Assembly: GCA_001970955.1 (NCBI GenBank)
Contig: MPUH01000328.1
Span: 1-64,000, forward strand
Reading direction: 5' to 3'
DNA: 64,000 nucleotides
Source: Stentor coeruleus
Lineage: Eukaryota; Ciliophora; Heterotrichea; Heterotrichida; Stentoridae
Shown: one piece after another, positions 1 to 11,123 of the stretch
How the letters are laid out: every line of letters starts with the position of its first letter
Position numbering within the stretch: position 1 is the stretch's first letter
Made by a program: the position numbers and the translations under genes
The notes under the pieces: generated by a model
The model's database searches: none
What the model saw: only the letters and a program-made list of their open reading frames with translations
Told to the model about the DNA's origin: nothing

Positions 1-300
1 TGTCTAATTGTATCTGAAAGTTAGCTAATTCATGTTTAAAAATTTGTTGATAATTATAAATCTATCGACATACAATGTTTCTCTTATCAAGTTTCTACTC
101 CATTAATATTCCAATGTATCTTGGATTTGCTTTGATCGATGCTCATAATTAGAATTACTCTAAGATAAGCTTTGAATTCACTACAAGTAAGAGCTTTCCA
201 AGCATTAGTCTTCATAGTAATATTTTGGCTATTCACTCTATGAGTAAAATTTATATTTGTTCTTTCAGGATATATCCAAGCAAATTATCATCAAAAAAAT
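1..300 (-). mobile_element. PiggyBac-family transposase fossil (N-terminal part, runs off window edge)
   Basis: The minus strand reads as the N-terminal part of a PiggyBac (DDE_Tnp_1_7) transposase, broken by stops and frame changes. In order I see FFDDNLLGYILKEQ, then TNINFTHR, a tryptophan followed by ALTCSEFKAYLRVILIMSID, an IHWN segment, and near the window edge NYQQIFKHELANF. These match the family pattern: an acidic helix ending in TN, then W-x-pl-t-xx-E-x-xa-f-x-G-xx-ilMg, a yW block and a Ms-xx-RF-xx-I block. The catalytic region would lie left of position 1. This is a plain DNA transposon relic with at least one frameshift and several in-frame stops, and it cannot be active. The match is by eye; the order and spacing of motifs make me fairly sure. 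Confidence 0.8.
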
Positions 301-633
301 TATCTTAGCATCAAATGTATTTATATGGCTTGATTAAGCAAATTTACAACTCAATCATCAATATTTTTAATAAATTCTGCTTCAATTGCTGTTATAGGCA
401 TCTAACCTTCAATTGGCTTCTAAGATGCAATTTTAAGCTATTTATCCATTATATAAAAATCAAAAATTTAAGACAAAACAACTCATCCCATAACTTTTTC
501 TCCCCAATCATTACAAAAACTTTATAACTTTAATCAAATCACCTCAAATAAACATAAAAAAAAACCAAAATCAGCATCAAAAGACTCCCTTCAAAAAAAA
601 GACATAAAAAATATCTAAATAAATTATTGACTA
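301..633. other. Intergenic, no gene seen
   Basis: AT-rich. The part nearest 634 is C/A-rich and G-poor on the plus strand, as expected for the 3' flank of the minus-strand gene that ends there. The 70-codon plus-strand frame at 315-527 has no recognisable content. Confidence 0.6.
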
Positions 634-1854
634 TTAAGACAAATTAGCTGTCAAATACGCAGAGTTTTCAATTACCCCTGCTTTCTCAAAATGGTTTATA
701 ATAAAAATCAAATGCTGCGAAGCCATAGGCGAGTCTAACTTAATATCTTGAATCGCTTCAACTGTATACATAATTCCAGTTTCAATAGTTTCTTTCTTAC
801 CAATATCATCAGTAACTTGTATAATTAAATCACATACTTTAACAAACTCTTGTTCTCTATCATAATGAATCAAAGCATATTTTATACTTTGATTTACAAG
901 CTGTCGTTCTTTATTTTTATTATTAACAAATATTTCTTTTATTGTCTCTAAATTATTTTTCCCATATACATGTTCACTTATTGCTTCTCTTAATATGCTT
1001 TTTGTTTCTTCTGAGACATTTTGTTTAAGGATTCTTTTTGTTTTATTTGATTGAACTTGTTGAAAGTCCCCTAATTTACCAAAACTCACGTTTTTACCTG
1101 TTTTTTTGTTTTGAGATGTTGAGATGATTGAAGCTTTTTTTATTAATGGGCTTGGAATTGTTAGTGTAGATTTGTTTTCGGTTAGGTCTAAGATGAGAAA
1201 TTGAAGTTTTTTGGATAAGTGGTTTGAACAGAGGGAGGATAAAGATTTATAAACAGATTCAAGACGATCTTGATTGTTGGAGGATAAATGGGGGCTAAGT
1301 TGTTTGATTAAATAACATGAAGCTTCTAATTGATATTCTGATGATGTTTCTTTTGTAGAAACTTCAAAGAAATCAAAGACTATAAAGGAATTGATCAGTT
1401 TTTCTTTGTAAAGGAGACTTATAAATTTACTTAACGGAACTAGAAGTTCAGAGTTTTGTAGAAGTCCAACTGAGGATTTGTTGTTTAGCTCTTGTTTAAA
1501 GCTTTTTGCAACTATTTTACTATGCTGCTTCATCTGACTGTAAAAGTAAGCGCAGATTTTAGAATAAAGTCCAGCAAAATTTCTGCTAACAGCTCTATCA
1601 TAAATAAGCCTAACAAGTTCAATTAAAAGTTTAACATTATACTGAAAACCTTTAACCATCTCTAGGCCAAGTCGCTCAAAGTTATCTTCAGTGACTTTGT
1701 TCAAAATTAGTCTTATTTTACGAGCTTTAACATCTAAATCAGATATGTCAGCATTGATATCTACTATAACAATATCTAAGCATTCGTTAATAAACTCTTC
1801 TTTTTTCTTATTCTTAATCTCTTCATTCTCTTCGTTTATAACAACTGGATTCAT
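634..1854 (-). CDS. eIF4G-like protein with MIF4G and MA3 domains
   Basis: A 406-residue protein. Residues about 40-240 form a MIF4G-type HEAT domain: the diagnostic ILNKVTEDNFERL lies at 50-62, followed by helical repeats. From about 280 comes an MA3 domain (EETKSILREAISEHV, then paired helices to the C-terminus). MIF4G plus MA3 is the core of eIF4G, eIFiso4G and DAP5, which bind eIF4A and recruit the small ribosomal subunit. There is no long N-terminal region with PABP or eIF4E sites, so it resembles a short eIF4G or DAP5-like scaffold. CWC22 and PDCD4 relatives cannot be excluded. Start is ATG; the region upstream is C-rich on the coding strand. No introns needed. Confidence 0.8.
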   Translation of the reverse strand: MNPVVINEENEEIKNKKKEEFINECLDIVIVDINADISDLDVKARKIRLILNKVTEDNFERLGLEMVKGFQYNVKLLIELVRLIYDRAVSRNFAGLYSKICAYFYSQMKQHSKIVAKSFKQELNNKSSVGLLQNSELLVPLSKFISLLYKEKLINSFIVFDFFEVSTKETSSEYQLEASCYLIKQLSPHLSSNNQDRLESVYKSLSSLCSNHLSKKLQFLILDLTENKSTLTIPSPLIKKASIISTSQNKKTGKNVSFGKLGDFQQVQSNKTKRILKQNVSEETKSILREAISEHVYGKNNLETIKEIFVNNKNKERQLVNQSIKYALIHYDREQEFVKVCDLIIQVTDDIGKKETIETGIMYTVEAIQDIKLDSPMASQHLIFIINHFEKAGVIENSAYLTANLS

Positions 1855-2744
1855 TTATTTTTATCCATTAGCCTATATGTTTTAATCTAGCCAATATGAT
1901 GATATTTCATTTTCTGTTATTATAGGGAAAATGATTGAGGCTTAGTTAGGATTTTAAGAGTGACAATATAGGTTTTAAGGATTTTGGGGTATATTGAAAT
2001 AGGCTAAGATATGATAATTTTGTTTATAAGATTAGAAAAGATCCTTTTGATGAAGGTTTTTGGGTATGATTGAAGAAAAAGATGAGTTTTTTTTTTATGG
2101 GAAATGACTTTATCTTTGGGTTAGAGAAATAGGATTTGATGTTTTGGCTTTGAGTTGATTTGAAAATGCTGACGAAAATTTTGTTGGGTATAGAAATGGT
2201 TTTGGGTAATTTTAGGAGGAGGATTTTTAGGAAAGGTTTTAAGGGCTTGGAGAATGGATTTAAGAAGGGTTTTTATAAAGGTTGGGGAAATATAATTGAA
2301 ATGTTAGAATTTTTATGGGATATGAATGAAAACTGGGTTATTTTTTTTTTAGTTTAGGTTATGTGGAAGGTCTACTTGTGAAATATAGTAGTAATGGTAA
2401 TTTCAAGAAAATTGATTTGGTCTGTGTAAAAAAAAATATATAGTATGGAAGATATGAGATAATGATGTATTATTGGATTTTAATTATACATCCCATTACA
2501 TAACCTTAGTAGGCTCTAAAAGCTCTCAAAAATTCTAAGTAATCCCTATGAACTCTCTAATTTTAGATATACACCCAATAATGTCCAAATAATTCACAAT
2601 TCATCCCAGTATCAAAAATAGCCAAAAATCCAAAAAAAACTTGAATTCACATAAAAATCAATATCTTCAACTATCATACAAAGTTTAAATAATATAAATT
2701 CTTCAAAAAATGACAAATTACTTGTTAAAATCATAAAAAATTAA
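1855..2744. other. Intergenic between two minus-strand genes
   Basis: 1860-2440 is G/T-rich on the plus strand (C/A-rich for the minus-strand gene starting at 1854, so a 5' flank). 2440-2744 switches to C/A-rich, the 3' flank of the gene ending at 2745. The 65-codon plus-strand frame at 2160-2357 is a product of the G/T bias. Confidence 0.6.
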
Positions 2745-3182
2745 CTACTTCATTACTGGTAAACGAAAAGAACTAATAATGCTTTGATGTGAGTCAATAA
2801 TCTCATCTTGAAACTCTGAATACATATCTTGCATCATACTTATTTCTTTAATAGTAATTTCGAATTTCTTAGAATATTCCGGCTTACGATCAGTTTCTTT
2901 ATTTTTTTTAATGTTATCTAAAGTAGAAATAAGTTCTTTTATACTATTTTTTACAACACTGTCTATAGAATCTTCGTTTTGTTCATCAATAATTTTATAG
3001 TTGATCTTATAATCTTTTCTTTTTATAATATTTATAAATTTGGTCAATAAGAAGTATAAGACAATGTAAATAAAAATGATATGACATGGTGGCTTGGATT
3101 TGATAAATATGTATACAGTTAAGATTGCATCTTCAAATAATGTAGTTATATTATCAAGATTGAAGATTATAATTTCAGACAT
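2745..3182 (-). CDS. Small single-span membrane protein, unknown
   Basis: A 145-residue protein that I do not recognise. Residues about 14-28 are moderately hydrophobic, and about 33-52 (PPCHIIFIYIVLYFLLTKF) form a convincing membrane segment. A charged, helix-rich tail follows, with likely coiled coil around 75-135. No catalytic motif. Start is ATG, and the G/T-rich stretch beyond it on the plus strand fits a minus-strand 5' flank. Probably real given the codon use and the flank bias, but no function can be proposed. Confidence 0.55.
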   Translation of the reverse strand: MSEIIIFNLDNITTLFEDAILTVYIFIKSKPPCHIIFIYIVLYFLLTKFINIIKRKDYKINYKIIDEQNEDSIDSVVKNSIKELISTLDNIKKNKETDRKPEYSKKFEITIKEISMMQDMYSEFQDEIIDSHQSIISSFRLPVMK

Positions 3183-4089
3183 TTATATTAAGATTTTAGA
3201 TGATACTTTTGTAATTATTAAAGGCTTTGGGCTATGATTAAAGTTAAGGATTAGGAATGTTTTGTAAGAGAATTAGGGTAAATATTCAAGAGATAATAAA
3301 ATTTAATTTGGGAAGATATTGTTTTGAGTTTAAGCAGATTAAAAAGGTGCTTTTGATTATATAATCAGAGATTTTATGATTATTTGTATTTTAAAATACT
3401 TAAAGTAAAAGTTTTATTGTTATTTTATTAATATATTTGACTAGAGTTTAGTAGTAACTTTATGAAATTTTATAAAAGTTATAATCGATTTACCTTTTTG
3501 TTTATAAGTAGCATTAGTAATTTTTTTAAATTTGCAGAAAATTGTGATAGTTCATAGCTATTTCATAATCAAATGATTCTTTAAAATAATAAATTGTATA
3601 TAATTTAATCATGAATATTTTAAGCATCTACAAAATAAAAATGATATGATCCGCATACACAAATATAGTGGTATTTTGACTAATGTAAAGAGAAAATTTT
3701 GTTTGTGAGGTATTTATTATACACGAAATAATGTTAAAAATTATGCAATCATATAAAAAAATCATGCCCTAGAAAACATTTTTCATATGGATAAATAGTA
3801 TAATTTAACCATTTAACAAAAGAAATCAGTTTATTAAAGTATTGTTCCTTTTAAAAGTGCTAAATTTTATATTATGAAATGGATGCTAATACCTAGTGTT
3901 ATAAGTATTTTTTCTTGTGATAAAACTATAAGTTTTCATCAACCTGAAAGCTATAAATGCAGTCCCAACATAATACTAAAGATATTATTCTATATGATTT
4001 ATTATATTGAGATCTAGATATACAATATTATCTTCATAAGTCTAAGAATTTCTTATCTTGTATTTATTCTAAGAAATTTATAAATATAT
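3183..4089. other. AT-rich intergenic region, no gene seen
   Basis: 3183-3350 is G/T-rich (5' flank of the minus-strand gene at 3182). 3360-4080 is very AT-rich with no strand bias and no frame of note on either strand, in character like the transposon-fossil islands elsewhere in the window. I recognise no element in it. Confidence 0.5.
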
Positions 4090-4317
4090 CTAATATTCTA
4101 TAACTTCAATTAACTCTATATCTAAAGTTTTTATGTTTTCTAAAATTATAGTCCGAACTAAAACAGCTCTTAAGATAGTTTTGGAAGGCTTTTTACATTT
4201 TTTTTTCTTTTTGAAGGTTGAGGAGAAATATAGAATAAGACATGAAGATTTAATATTGCTTAGGCAGGTATAGATGAGATCGATAATTATATCTTCAGCT
4301 GCAGATTTTGTTTCCAT
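4090..4317 (-). CDS. Small lysine-rich ORF, uncertain
   Basis: A 75-codon frame from ATG directly downstream (41 bp) of the BET-like gene on the same strand. It has an N-terminal helix (AAEDIIIDLIYTCLSNI), a poly-lysine patch and a helical C-terminus. Codon and amino-acid balance look coding rather than random, but there is no family match. It could be a small gene, a decayed 3' exon of the neighbour or chance. Confidence 0.3.
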   Translation of the reverse strand: METKSAAEDIIIDLIYTCLSNIKSSCLILYFSSTFKKKKKCKKPSKTILRAVLVRTIILENIKTLDIELIEVIEY

Positions 4318-4358
4318 ATTTAAATACTAGAAATTTGATATATAAATTAAAATTTCTT

Positions 4359-4972
4359 TTATCGGAGGCTTTCAAGAGTAGATTCATCTATGATAGTTTG
4401 TATGTGATTAAAGGTCTCTCTAGATATCACATCTAATTTAATTTTTATCTTATCAGTATCCAAAATTTCAATCGACTCAGGGGATTTTTCTTTAACAACT
4501 TCAATAACTTTCTCTAAAGCTATCTGATCAAGTGTCCTAATAGACTCAGTCATATTCCATTTATCTTCATAAGTAGCACTTTTCATATCATCATTCATAG
4601 TGTCATTATTTGTTTTTTTTTTGTTACTATAAGGAATTTTAAGTCTTAATTTGTTACAATACCTAATAGTTTGTTTTTCTAAAAACATTGTTGATATATA
4701 TCCTATATTTTCAATACAGTTGACTCTTCATTGAATTTTTTGCAATTGTCCCAAATAAGCTGAATATCATCCATAAAATCATGTATTGAAGGATAATAAT
4801 CTGACTTAAGGTTTTCTTTTATTGTCTCAAGATCCATTGGGTTTTTTATAATGCTAGGGTATATTGGGATGTTTAAAAGATTGTAATCGACTGGAATTAG
4901 AAATTCATGGCTTTCTTCGTGAAGCTCAAGCAAGGCAAGAAGTTGATAAGCTTTTGCTTCATAACTTTCCAT
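4359..4972 (-). CDS. BET-like protein: bromodomain plus NET domain (apparent 1-nt frameshift)
   Basis: Exon 1 starts at ATG 4972 and encodes most of a bromodomain: PMDLETIKENL (ZA-loop region, about 46-56), then DDIQLIWDNCKKFNEEST with the acetyl-lysine-binding Asn. A 15-nt intron, GTATTGAAAATATAG, lies at 4703-4717. The next exon continues the last bromodomain helix (DIYQQCF...LEKQTIRYCNKLRL), then a linker, then a NET domain (about residues 140-195: LDQIALEKVIEVVKEKSP...IKIKLDVISRETFNHI). Bromodomain plus NET is the BET architecture (BRD2/3/4, Bdf1), a reader of acetylated histones. After splicing the length is one base short of a whole number of codons; the shift lies in the T5 run at 4681-4685. 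This is either an assembly indel or a real frameshift. A short, single-bromodomain BET of about 199 residues. Confidence 0.75.
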
Positions 4973-5250
4973 TTTATACTAAATTTTTAGACTGATTATT
5001 TGCATTAGTTTAATAAAAAGTTCTTATAAAGAGGGATAATTTTGTGTTTAAAAGTTTTTGTTTATGTATAAAAATGGTGGAGTTTTTGAAGGATTAGATG
5101 GAAAAGATGAAATGTTTGTGGGTTTAGTAGGGAAATTAGGTTTCGTTGTGTGGAAATTTTGAAAGGAAAAAGAGGATTTTTTTAGGGATTTTGTTGTGAG
5201 GAGAAAGGTGAGATGGAGTTTTAGAGAGAATTTTTTGAGTAATTGTGTTG

Positions 5251-5342
5251 ATGATGAGAATTTTATGATTGGATATGGGATTTTGGAAGGCTGAGAATGA
5301 TGAGAATTTTATGATTGGATATGGGATTTTGGAAGGCTGAGA
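5251..5342. repeat. 46-bp perfect tandem duplication
   Basis: Two adjacent copies (5251-5296 and 5297-5342) of a G/T-rich unit beginning ATGATGAGAA. They appear identical. Either a very recent duplication or an unmerged assembly overlap like those around the Ns. Confidence 0.85.
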
Positions 5343-5846
5343 AAATTATAAGATGTTGGGGAGGAATAAATTTAGAGTAGATGTTGTGGTTATATTAGAG
5401 AGATAAAGATAATTAAAATTATTGGCTGATGTATGAAAATTAATTAGGTATTTTGTTAGATATAATTAGATTTTTAAATAATTTTTTTATCAAGTGATGA
5501 GGTTACTAAATTTTGTATGATAGATTATGATGGAAAATTCAAATTAAATACTTTTTAAAAGGTTTAGATTTTCAAGGTTACTGAGTTTATTTATAAAACA
5601 TTAAAGCAACTATCAATAATCTATAAGTTTATAAATGATAAATAATATTAACATCATTAAATCCTATTCCACGAGCCTTAAATAACCTTAACATTTATTC
5701 TGATTTTATTAAAACTCCCAAATTAATTAAAACCATCTCCCAGATCTTACTTTATTAAACCTAACCCTACAAATTATATTATATCATTCTAATATCAAGC
5801 AAACCAAAATATTTCTACAACATAAATCATCTAAAAAAAAGCCTAA

Positions 5847-6024
5847 TCTCATTGCACATAACCCTAAATTTTTATATCCTAACTTTTAAAATCTAATAAA
5901 TCCTCATACCAGCAATAAACTCCTCATTTATCTTGTCTCATTGCCACATAACCCTAAAATTTTATATCCTAACTTTTAAAATCTAATAAATCCTCATACC
6001 AGCAATAAACTCCTCATTTATCTT
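5847..6024. repeat. About 89-bp tandem duplication, slightly diverged
   Basis: Two copies of a C/A-rich block beginning TCTCATTGC and ending TTTATCTT, at about 5847-5934 and 5936-6024. They differ by a small indel and one base in an A/T run, so the event is old enough to have changed, or the copies come from different alleles. Confidence 0.8.
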
Positions 6025-6156
6025 ATAAAACAAAAAGCACAATTAAAACTTAAATTGAGTATCTAAAAAGCAAATATAAACCTTAATAAATATATAAAAT
6101 CTTAAATATTCATATAAAATAAACGCATTCTCTATAAAAATTCATATTAATCTACT

Positions 6157-8532
6157 CTATTCTGTTATACGTTTCTTAGTCGGGGAATACAAATCAGCAA
6201 AAATATTCCAAGTCTTTTCATTCCAAGCCAAAAGCCCTGTAACTTTACATAAACAATCATCTTCAACCAATTTCACCACAACACATTCTTCCCTAGCTCT
6301 TTTACCTTTATCTCCTTTCTTAAATTCCCAATAAACTAATTTCTTTTTATTATACACAAGTACTGAAAAAGCATTATTACTTGTCTTATACAAAAGTGTT
6401 TTATTAGTGATATCATCTTTATTCTGTTTATCTTTTAATATCAAATTCCCAGCAACACTATATTTCTCTTCTTTAATTTTGCTAATAAGTTGACAAAAAC
6501 TATTTCCTTGATATAAAATATCCCCAGCTACATATTCAAGATCTTTTGTATATAAAAATATACTCGTTCCTTGAGGATGACGAAATATATCAGCAGATGT
6601 TAAATGGCTTCTTGAATAAACATTGACCATATTTGAATACACAAGGTTTTTATTAGGATACAAAGGGTCACCATTATTGTCAAAAACAGCAAAAAACAAA
6701 GGAATATAAACATCAGTTTTATGCATTAAAGCTATAGTCAAAAAAATTTCAGTCCTTGATATTATCACAGCAGTATCAGAAAGTTTGAAAAAAGCTGATA
6801 AAAAAGACATCCCAGATACCCCTGAACAAAGCCTAGCTATATGATCTGGTGTAAACTGCGTTTTACTTGAGATTTCTAATATTGAAACTTGTGATAAACT
6901 TACTTGTTTATTAATATTCGGTAGTGTTTTTGTATTATTTTCATGTTTAGTATCTATAATTTTATTAAAACCCTGATCTTTTTGTATCTCAGAAGCTAGT
7001 ATTTTAACTATTTGGTTACCTTTCATATTAGCAAGGCCTTTAATATTAAAATCCAAAAACTCCGAATTAAAAACTTGCCCTATTCTAATCATAGCGGCAA
7101 AAGGGTCTTGAAACTTATTAGCCATTTGTTCAACTGACTGTGTCGACACTTGGATTCTAGGGAAAAAATTCAATACAGGGTAAGTCATATCATTAAATCT
7201 TGAAAGAAACTTACAAAAACTTGATGAATGTCCACAATGTTCACATGAATTTATAGTAGTTTCAGGTTCTTGTTTATTAATAACAGGAACAGTCCTCGCT
7301 GTAACATTTAATATCTTAGTAAATTTACGTTTTGTATTAACCCCAGTACCATTATTCATATTAATTTCACATTTACCAAATTTTAATATTCCCAAATCAC
7401 TAAATACAGACTGATCTTTAGACATACCTCCATAGACAATTATTGAATCTTGATAACAATAACATACATGAGCCATTCGTGCTGGTATTGAGTTTTGTGG
7501 TCTTATTTCACGCCATATGTTTTTATCTATACAATATATCCATAAATCATTCATTGCTTTTCCAAAACTTTCTCCACCAAAAAGCACTAAGTATTTATTA
7601 TTCAAATTGCTTAAAGAATGAGAAAGCCGCCTAGGTGGCTTTACCCCATCACATACAATTTTCTTACATAAAGCGGTATAGTTTTTTAATGTTATCGAGA
7701 AAAAATCATCGGTATATTCATCATTTTCACTTGTATGTTCACTTATATTTCCCCCAAATATATACATTAAGTCATTGATAACTGCTGAACTCATGCTTTC
7801 TCTTGCACCCATATGAAAACCTTGTTGGTCTAATTCTTTCCATTCAAAAGTTGTAAGATTAAAGGCGAATATACTAGAAAGTAATGATTTTTTCCCACTA
7901 CCACCATATATAATCATGTAGTTTTTTATAACTCCTGCTGCATGGCCTTCGCGAGCTTCAGGTTTTTTACCTGTTGTATTAGGTTTTTTCCATGTTTTAT
8001 TTTCGATGTCTACTAAATAGATGTCTTCAAATGGGTCATTTTCATTACTGTCACCTTCACAGCCCCCATAGATTATTAGGAGGTTTTTGTATGCGATCAT
8101 AGAATGACCTTCACGACCTTTAGGTGGATTAGTAGTTTTAAAAGCACTGAGGTGGCTTGTCGATAAATTCAGAATGTGGAAGGAGTTTTTAGGACGGTTA
8201 TCTGAACCCCTGCCCCCGAAAAGATAAAGTTTATCGTCTATTGATGCAGCTGCGCATCCCCATCGAGATAGCTGGCGGCCTAAAACTGAATAGTTCTTAC
8301 CAACAGAATGTGAAATAACCCATTTGCCTTCCCAGTAGTCTTCAGAATCTTTTTCTATATTGAGGGGTTTAGCTTCTTCTGCTATTAAGGAATTGTGGAT
8401 ATTTTTTAGTGAGTAATTTTGGGAGTCAAACTCGCTTAGGATTTGAATGAACTACTTTAGGGTTACTTTAGACTTTTCATTAGGAGTTAGAGTACATATA
8501 AGAGCGCTTTGAACAAAGTCTGATCTTGACAT
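6157..8532 (-). CDS. Kelch-repeat protein with long C-terminal region
   Basis: Start is ATG 8532. A 15-nt intron GTAACCCTAAAGTAG at 8452-8466 removes the only in-frame stop; the spliced length is exactly 787 codons (786 residues). Residues about 85-385 hold six kelch blades, each with the hallmark diglycine after hydrophobic residues (LYLFGGRG, LIIYGGCEG, MIIYGGSG, MYIFGGN, LVLFGGES, IIVYGGMS). These fold as a beta-propeller for protein binding. The C-terminal 400 residues are not recognised. They include a small Cys/His cluster (CEHCGHSSSFC) and a probable beta-rich segment. No BTB or other partner domain is visible. The final codon is TAG. Function beyond scaffolding is unknown. Confidence 0.85.
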
Positions 8533-9762
8533 TTTTATTATAATTAGTGGTTGTTAGATGGTTTGATTGGATAATGTTTGGGCTTATGGTAAGTGGACAA
8601 GAAGGGAGTAGATGGGTTGTTAAAGCTTGATTTACCCTGTAGGGTTTAATTATTAGCTCTTTTAAAGTATTTTGATAAAAGTTCTACTGGGTTTATGATT
8701 AGTTTGTAAGCTATTACTGATAATGGCTTTAATGACTTAGTTTAGATCTTTTGATTTTCTGTGATTTGTTCTTAAGATTAGAACTAAGAAGTTTATATTA
8801 AAATTAAAGTATTTTTACCTAAAAGACTAGCTGATGGCAATTAAACATTTGAAATTGCTAGTAAATTATGCTTAGGATTAGTGATTTGAATATCTTTTTA
8901 ATCCTTTCAAGTGCTGATTACTAGAGATTTTCAAAATAATTCTTAGGCTAAAACTATTACTAAGTAAATATTATATTATCCTTGCAAGATTATGGTATAA
9001 ACCTATAGAAATCTAATAATCATCGTTATTTATATGAAAAAAAGTAGGTAGGAAGATTTATAAAGTATAAGTATAATAGAAAAAATAATAATAAATAAAA
9101 GGCAACTATATTTTTCCATGATAAAATTCTAAGTTTTCATAAATTCTAAATATAAACATCAAGGTACTTAATAGAAGCATCCAAAATGTAAAAAAGTCTT
9201 ATTTTAACTTCTAAACGGATTTACAAGTTAAGTATTGTGATTATGTTTTATATGGGTGTAAAAAAATACTTTGGTAATAATAAGAATAATATGTTGTTAT
9301 TATATAAATAAGATATGATGGTGATATATTATTGAATTTGAACATTATTTAATTAGAAAAAATCAATAAAAACGTTATAGAGATTATTAGCATCACATAT
9401 AAATACCGTATAAAAATTAAAAAAATCTTGTGTTTGTTATAAATATATTTTATGTTTAAATACCTGTTTGTATATTAGCTTTAAAAGCTATTGTATACTT
9501 TGTCTTTATATGAAAAACATTTAATTTTAAAACTTATAAAGTAAATTCTGAGTAAAAATAGATTAGTTTTTATAGCAATAATATAATTTGAATTTGTATT
9601 TCAGGATGATTGTATTAATTCCGTTATGATACACAAATATACAAAAGGAAGGATATTAACATTAGATTATATAAATAATTAAATTCTTTAAGATATTTAT
9701 ATAATACTGGATTAGCTTAATTTTTATAATAGTTTATGACTTATCAAACTTATAATTTTCAA

Positions 9763-9856
9763 ACATGTAGAAGTTATTTTTATCGTAAAATATTTTAATG
9801 TAATAATTTACATGTAGAAGTTATTTTTATCGTAAAATATTTTAATGTAATAATTT
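9763..9856. repeat. 47-bp perfect tandem duplication
   Basis: Copies at 9763-9809 and 9810-9856, starting ACATGTAGAAG and ending in TAATAATTT, followed by a further ACAT. Apparently identical. Confidence 0.85.
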
Positions 9857-10663
9857 ACATTTTGTGATTATTTATTTATTATAAGCTTATGTTGAATAGA
9901 ATAAAATTGTGGTTTTTTTAAAGATTAGATATAATAACTACCCTTTGATTGATATAAATTATAGTCTTAAGCTAATAACAAAAATTTAGTTTATGAATTA
10001 AGACGATCTAAAAAATGTTAAAATTAAAAAAAGAATCTTTGAAAGTTATTTTGAAGCGAAATTATTTTATACGTAGAATCTTAATATAATAAACGAATGA
10101 AATATAATTAAAATATTAAGTTTATTGTTGGCATCTTTATTGTAAAAGTAATGCTAATTTGATAAGTGCTAAATTTTATCAGTATAATCTTTAATTTCAT
10201 ATACTCTGAAATTTTCTCCAATTGAAACTAAAAGATAATTTGTTCATTATTTAAAAACATATACTTGAATATTTTCTCTAATAATTGGATTTTCATAGCC
10301 ACAAATCATATGAATCATATAGCCAAAATTTACTTGATGCATAAATTCAGTCAGATGCTAAAACTTAAAAAATCCTTCATTTTTAAAATAAACCCATTCT
10401 AAACCCAAAATAATTTTTATCTCAACTATCATAGTTACAATAATACAACAACTATCACAATCTTATATTCAAAAAAAATTATTATTATATTTTCTCATAT
10501 TCAAAATATAAACTTTTACCTTCAAACTCTCTTGATTAATATTCCTTTAAAAACAATTTTTTATATATTCTGCATATATTTTATAATAGGGATCAACCTT
10601 TTTTTTTATATATAAATTCAATATTCTCTTCTAATATCTATCATAAGATTTTATTATTAACTC

Positions 10664-10734
10664 TTATATATTCTTTTAATAGTTTAAAATATTTGATGNT
10701 TATATATTCTTTTAATAGTTTAAAATATTTGATG
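10664..10734. repeat. 35-bp direct repeat around a single N (assembly joint)
   Basis: 10664-10698 and 10700-10734 are identical and abut the N at 10699. This is the pattern expected when two contigs with overlapping ends are joined without merging. It lies in the 5' flank of RPC9, not in coding sequence. Confidence 0.9.
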
Positions 10735-10763
10735 TTATAATAGGATTAAATTTTCTTTTTATA

Positions 10764-11123
10764 ATGAATATGTAAGTGATATGTAGTGTTAATATTGAAG
10801 CCTTAGGGAATTATGAGGTTTTTCAGGCATTAAGATGTAATAGGAAGTATAGAAAGGAGAAAGGACTTAAAACTCCTATCCTTGAAAGAGAAGTTAGAGA
10901 GTATTTGAAGACAACAAATTGTCCTGAACAGAAAAGACATAAAATCGAAGCTTTAATGAAAAAAATGAAAGAATTTGGCCTTTATAAACAAGAAGTATTA
11001 CAAATTATCAATCTAGTTCCTCAGACACATGCTGAGCTTTATCTTATTATTGCTAATATCGAAGAGAGATTCCAAGATAGTCAGGTTTTAGAAATTCTAG
11101 ATAGTATTAAAACTTATTTATAA
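10764..11123 (+). CDS. RPC9: RNA polymerase III subunit RPC9 (CRCP/Rpc17 family)
   Basis: Start is ATG 10764. A 15-nt intron GTAAGTGATATGTAG at 10772-10786 splits the third codon and gives MNIVNIEALGNYEV. The spliced frame is 115 codons including stop (114 residues). It matches the Rpb4/RPC9 family: an N-terminal NYEV motif, a central short helix with an NCPEQ segment, and a C-terminal HRDC-like bundle (KEFGLYKQEVLQIINLVPQTHAELYLII...EERF). The motif L-x-K-xE-xLQ-xxN-xxP-x-t-xxE-xxLi is typical of RPC9, which with RPC8 forms the stalk of RNA polymerase III. Single-copy housekeeping gene, convergent with the K+ channel gene. Confidence 0.85.

Larger units (their letters stand above)
4973..6156. 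other. Intergenic with two local duplications
   Basis: 4980-5400 is G/T-rich (5' flank of the BET-like gene), 5400-5640 is AT-rich, and 5640-6156 is C/A-rich (3' flank of the kelch gene). Contains the tandem repeats at 5251-5342 and 5847-6024. No gene seen. Confidence 0.6.
8533..10763. other. 2.2-kb gene-free AT-rich island
   Basis: 8550-8650 is G/T-rich (5' flank of the kelch gene). 8800-10300 is AT-rich without strand bias; 10300-10760 becomes C/A-rich as the 5' flank of RPC9. It contains the 47-bp repeat at 9763-9856 and the N-joint at 10699. One plus-strand stretch near 8700-8900 faintly recalls a PiggyBac core but is too weak to call. Confidence 0.55.

Noticed and set aside
2160-2357. 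65-codon plus-strand frame
   Set aside because: Lies wholly in a G/T-biased 5' flank of a minus gene; composition explains the open frame.
8680-8900. Second PiggyBac fragment on the plus strand (a TDNGFNDL phrase, then LPKRL at about the right distance)
   Set aside because: Several stops, no further motifs and a very AT-rich background; the match could be chance.
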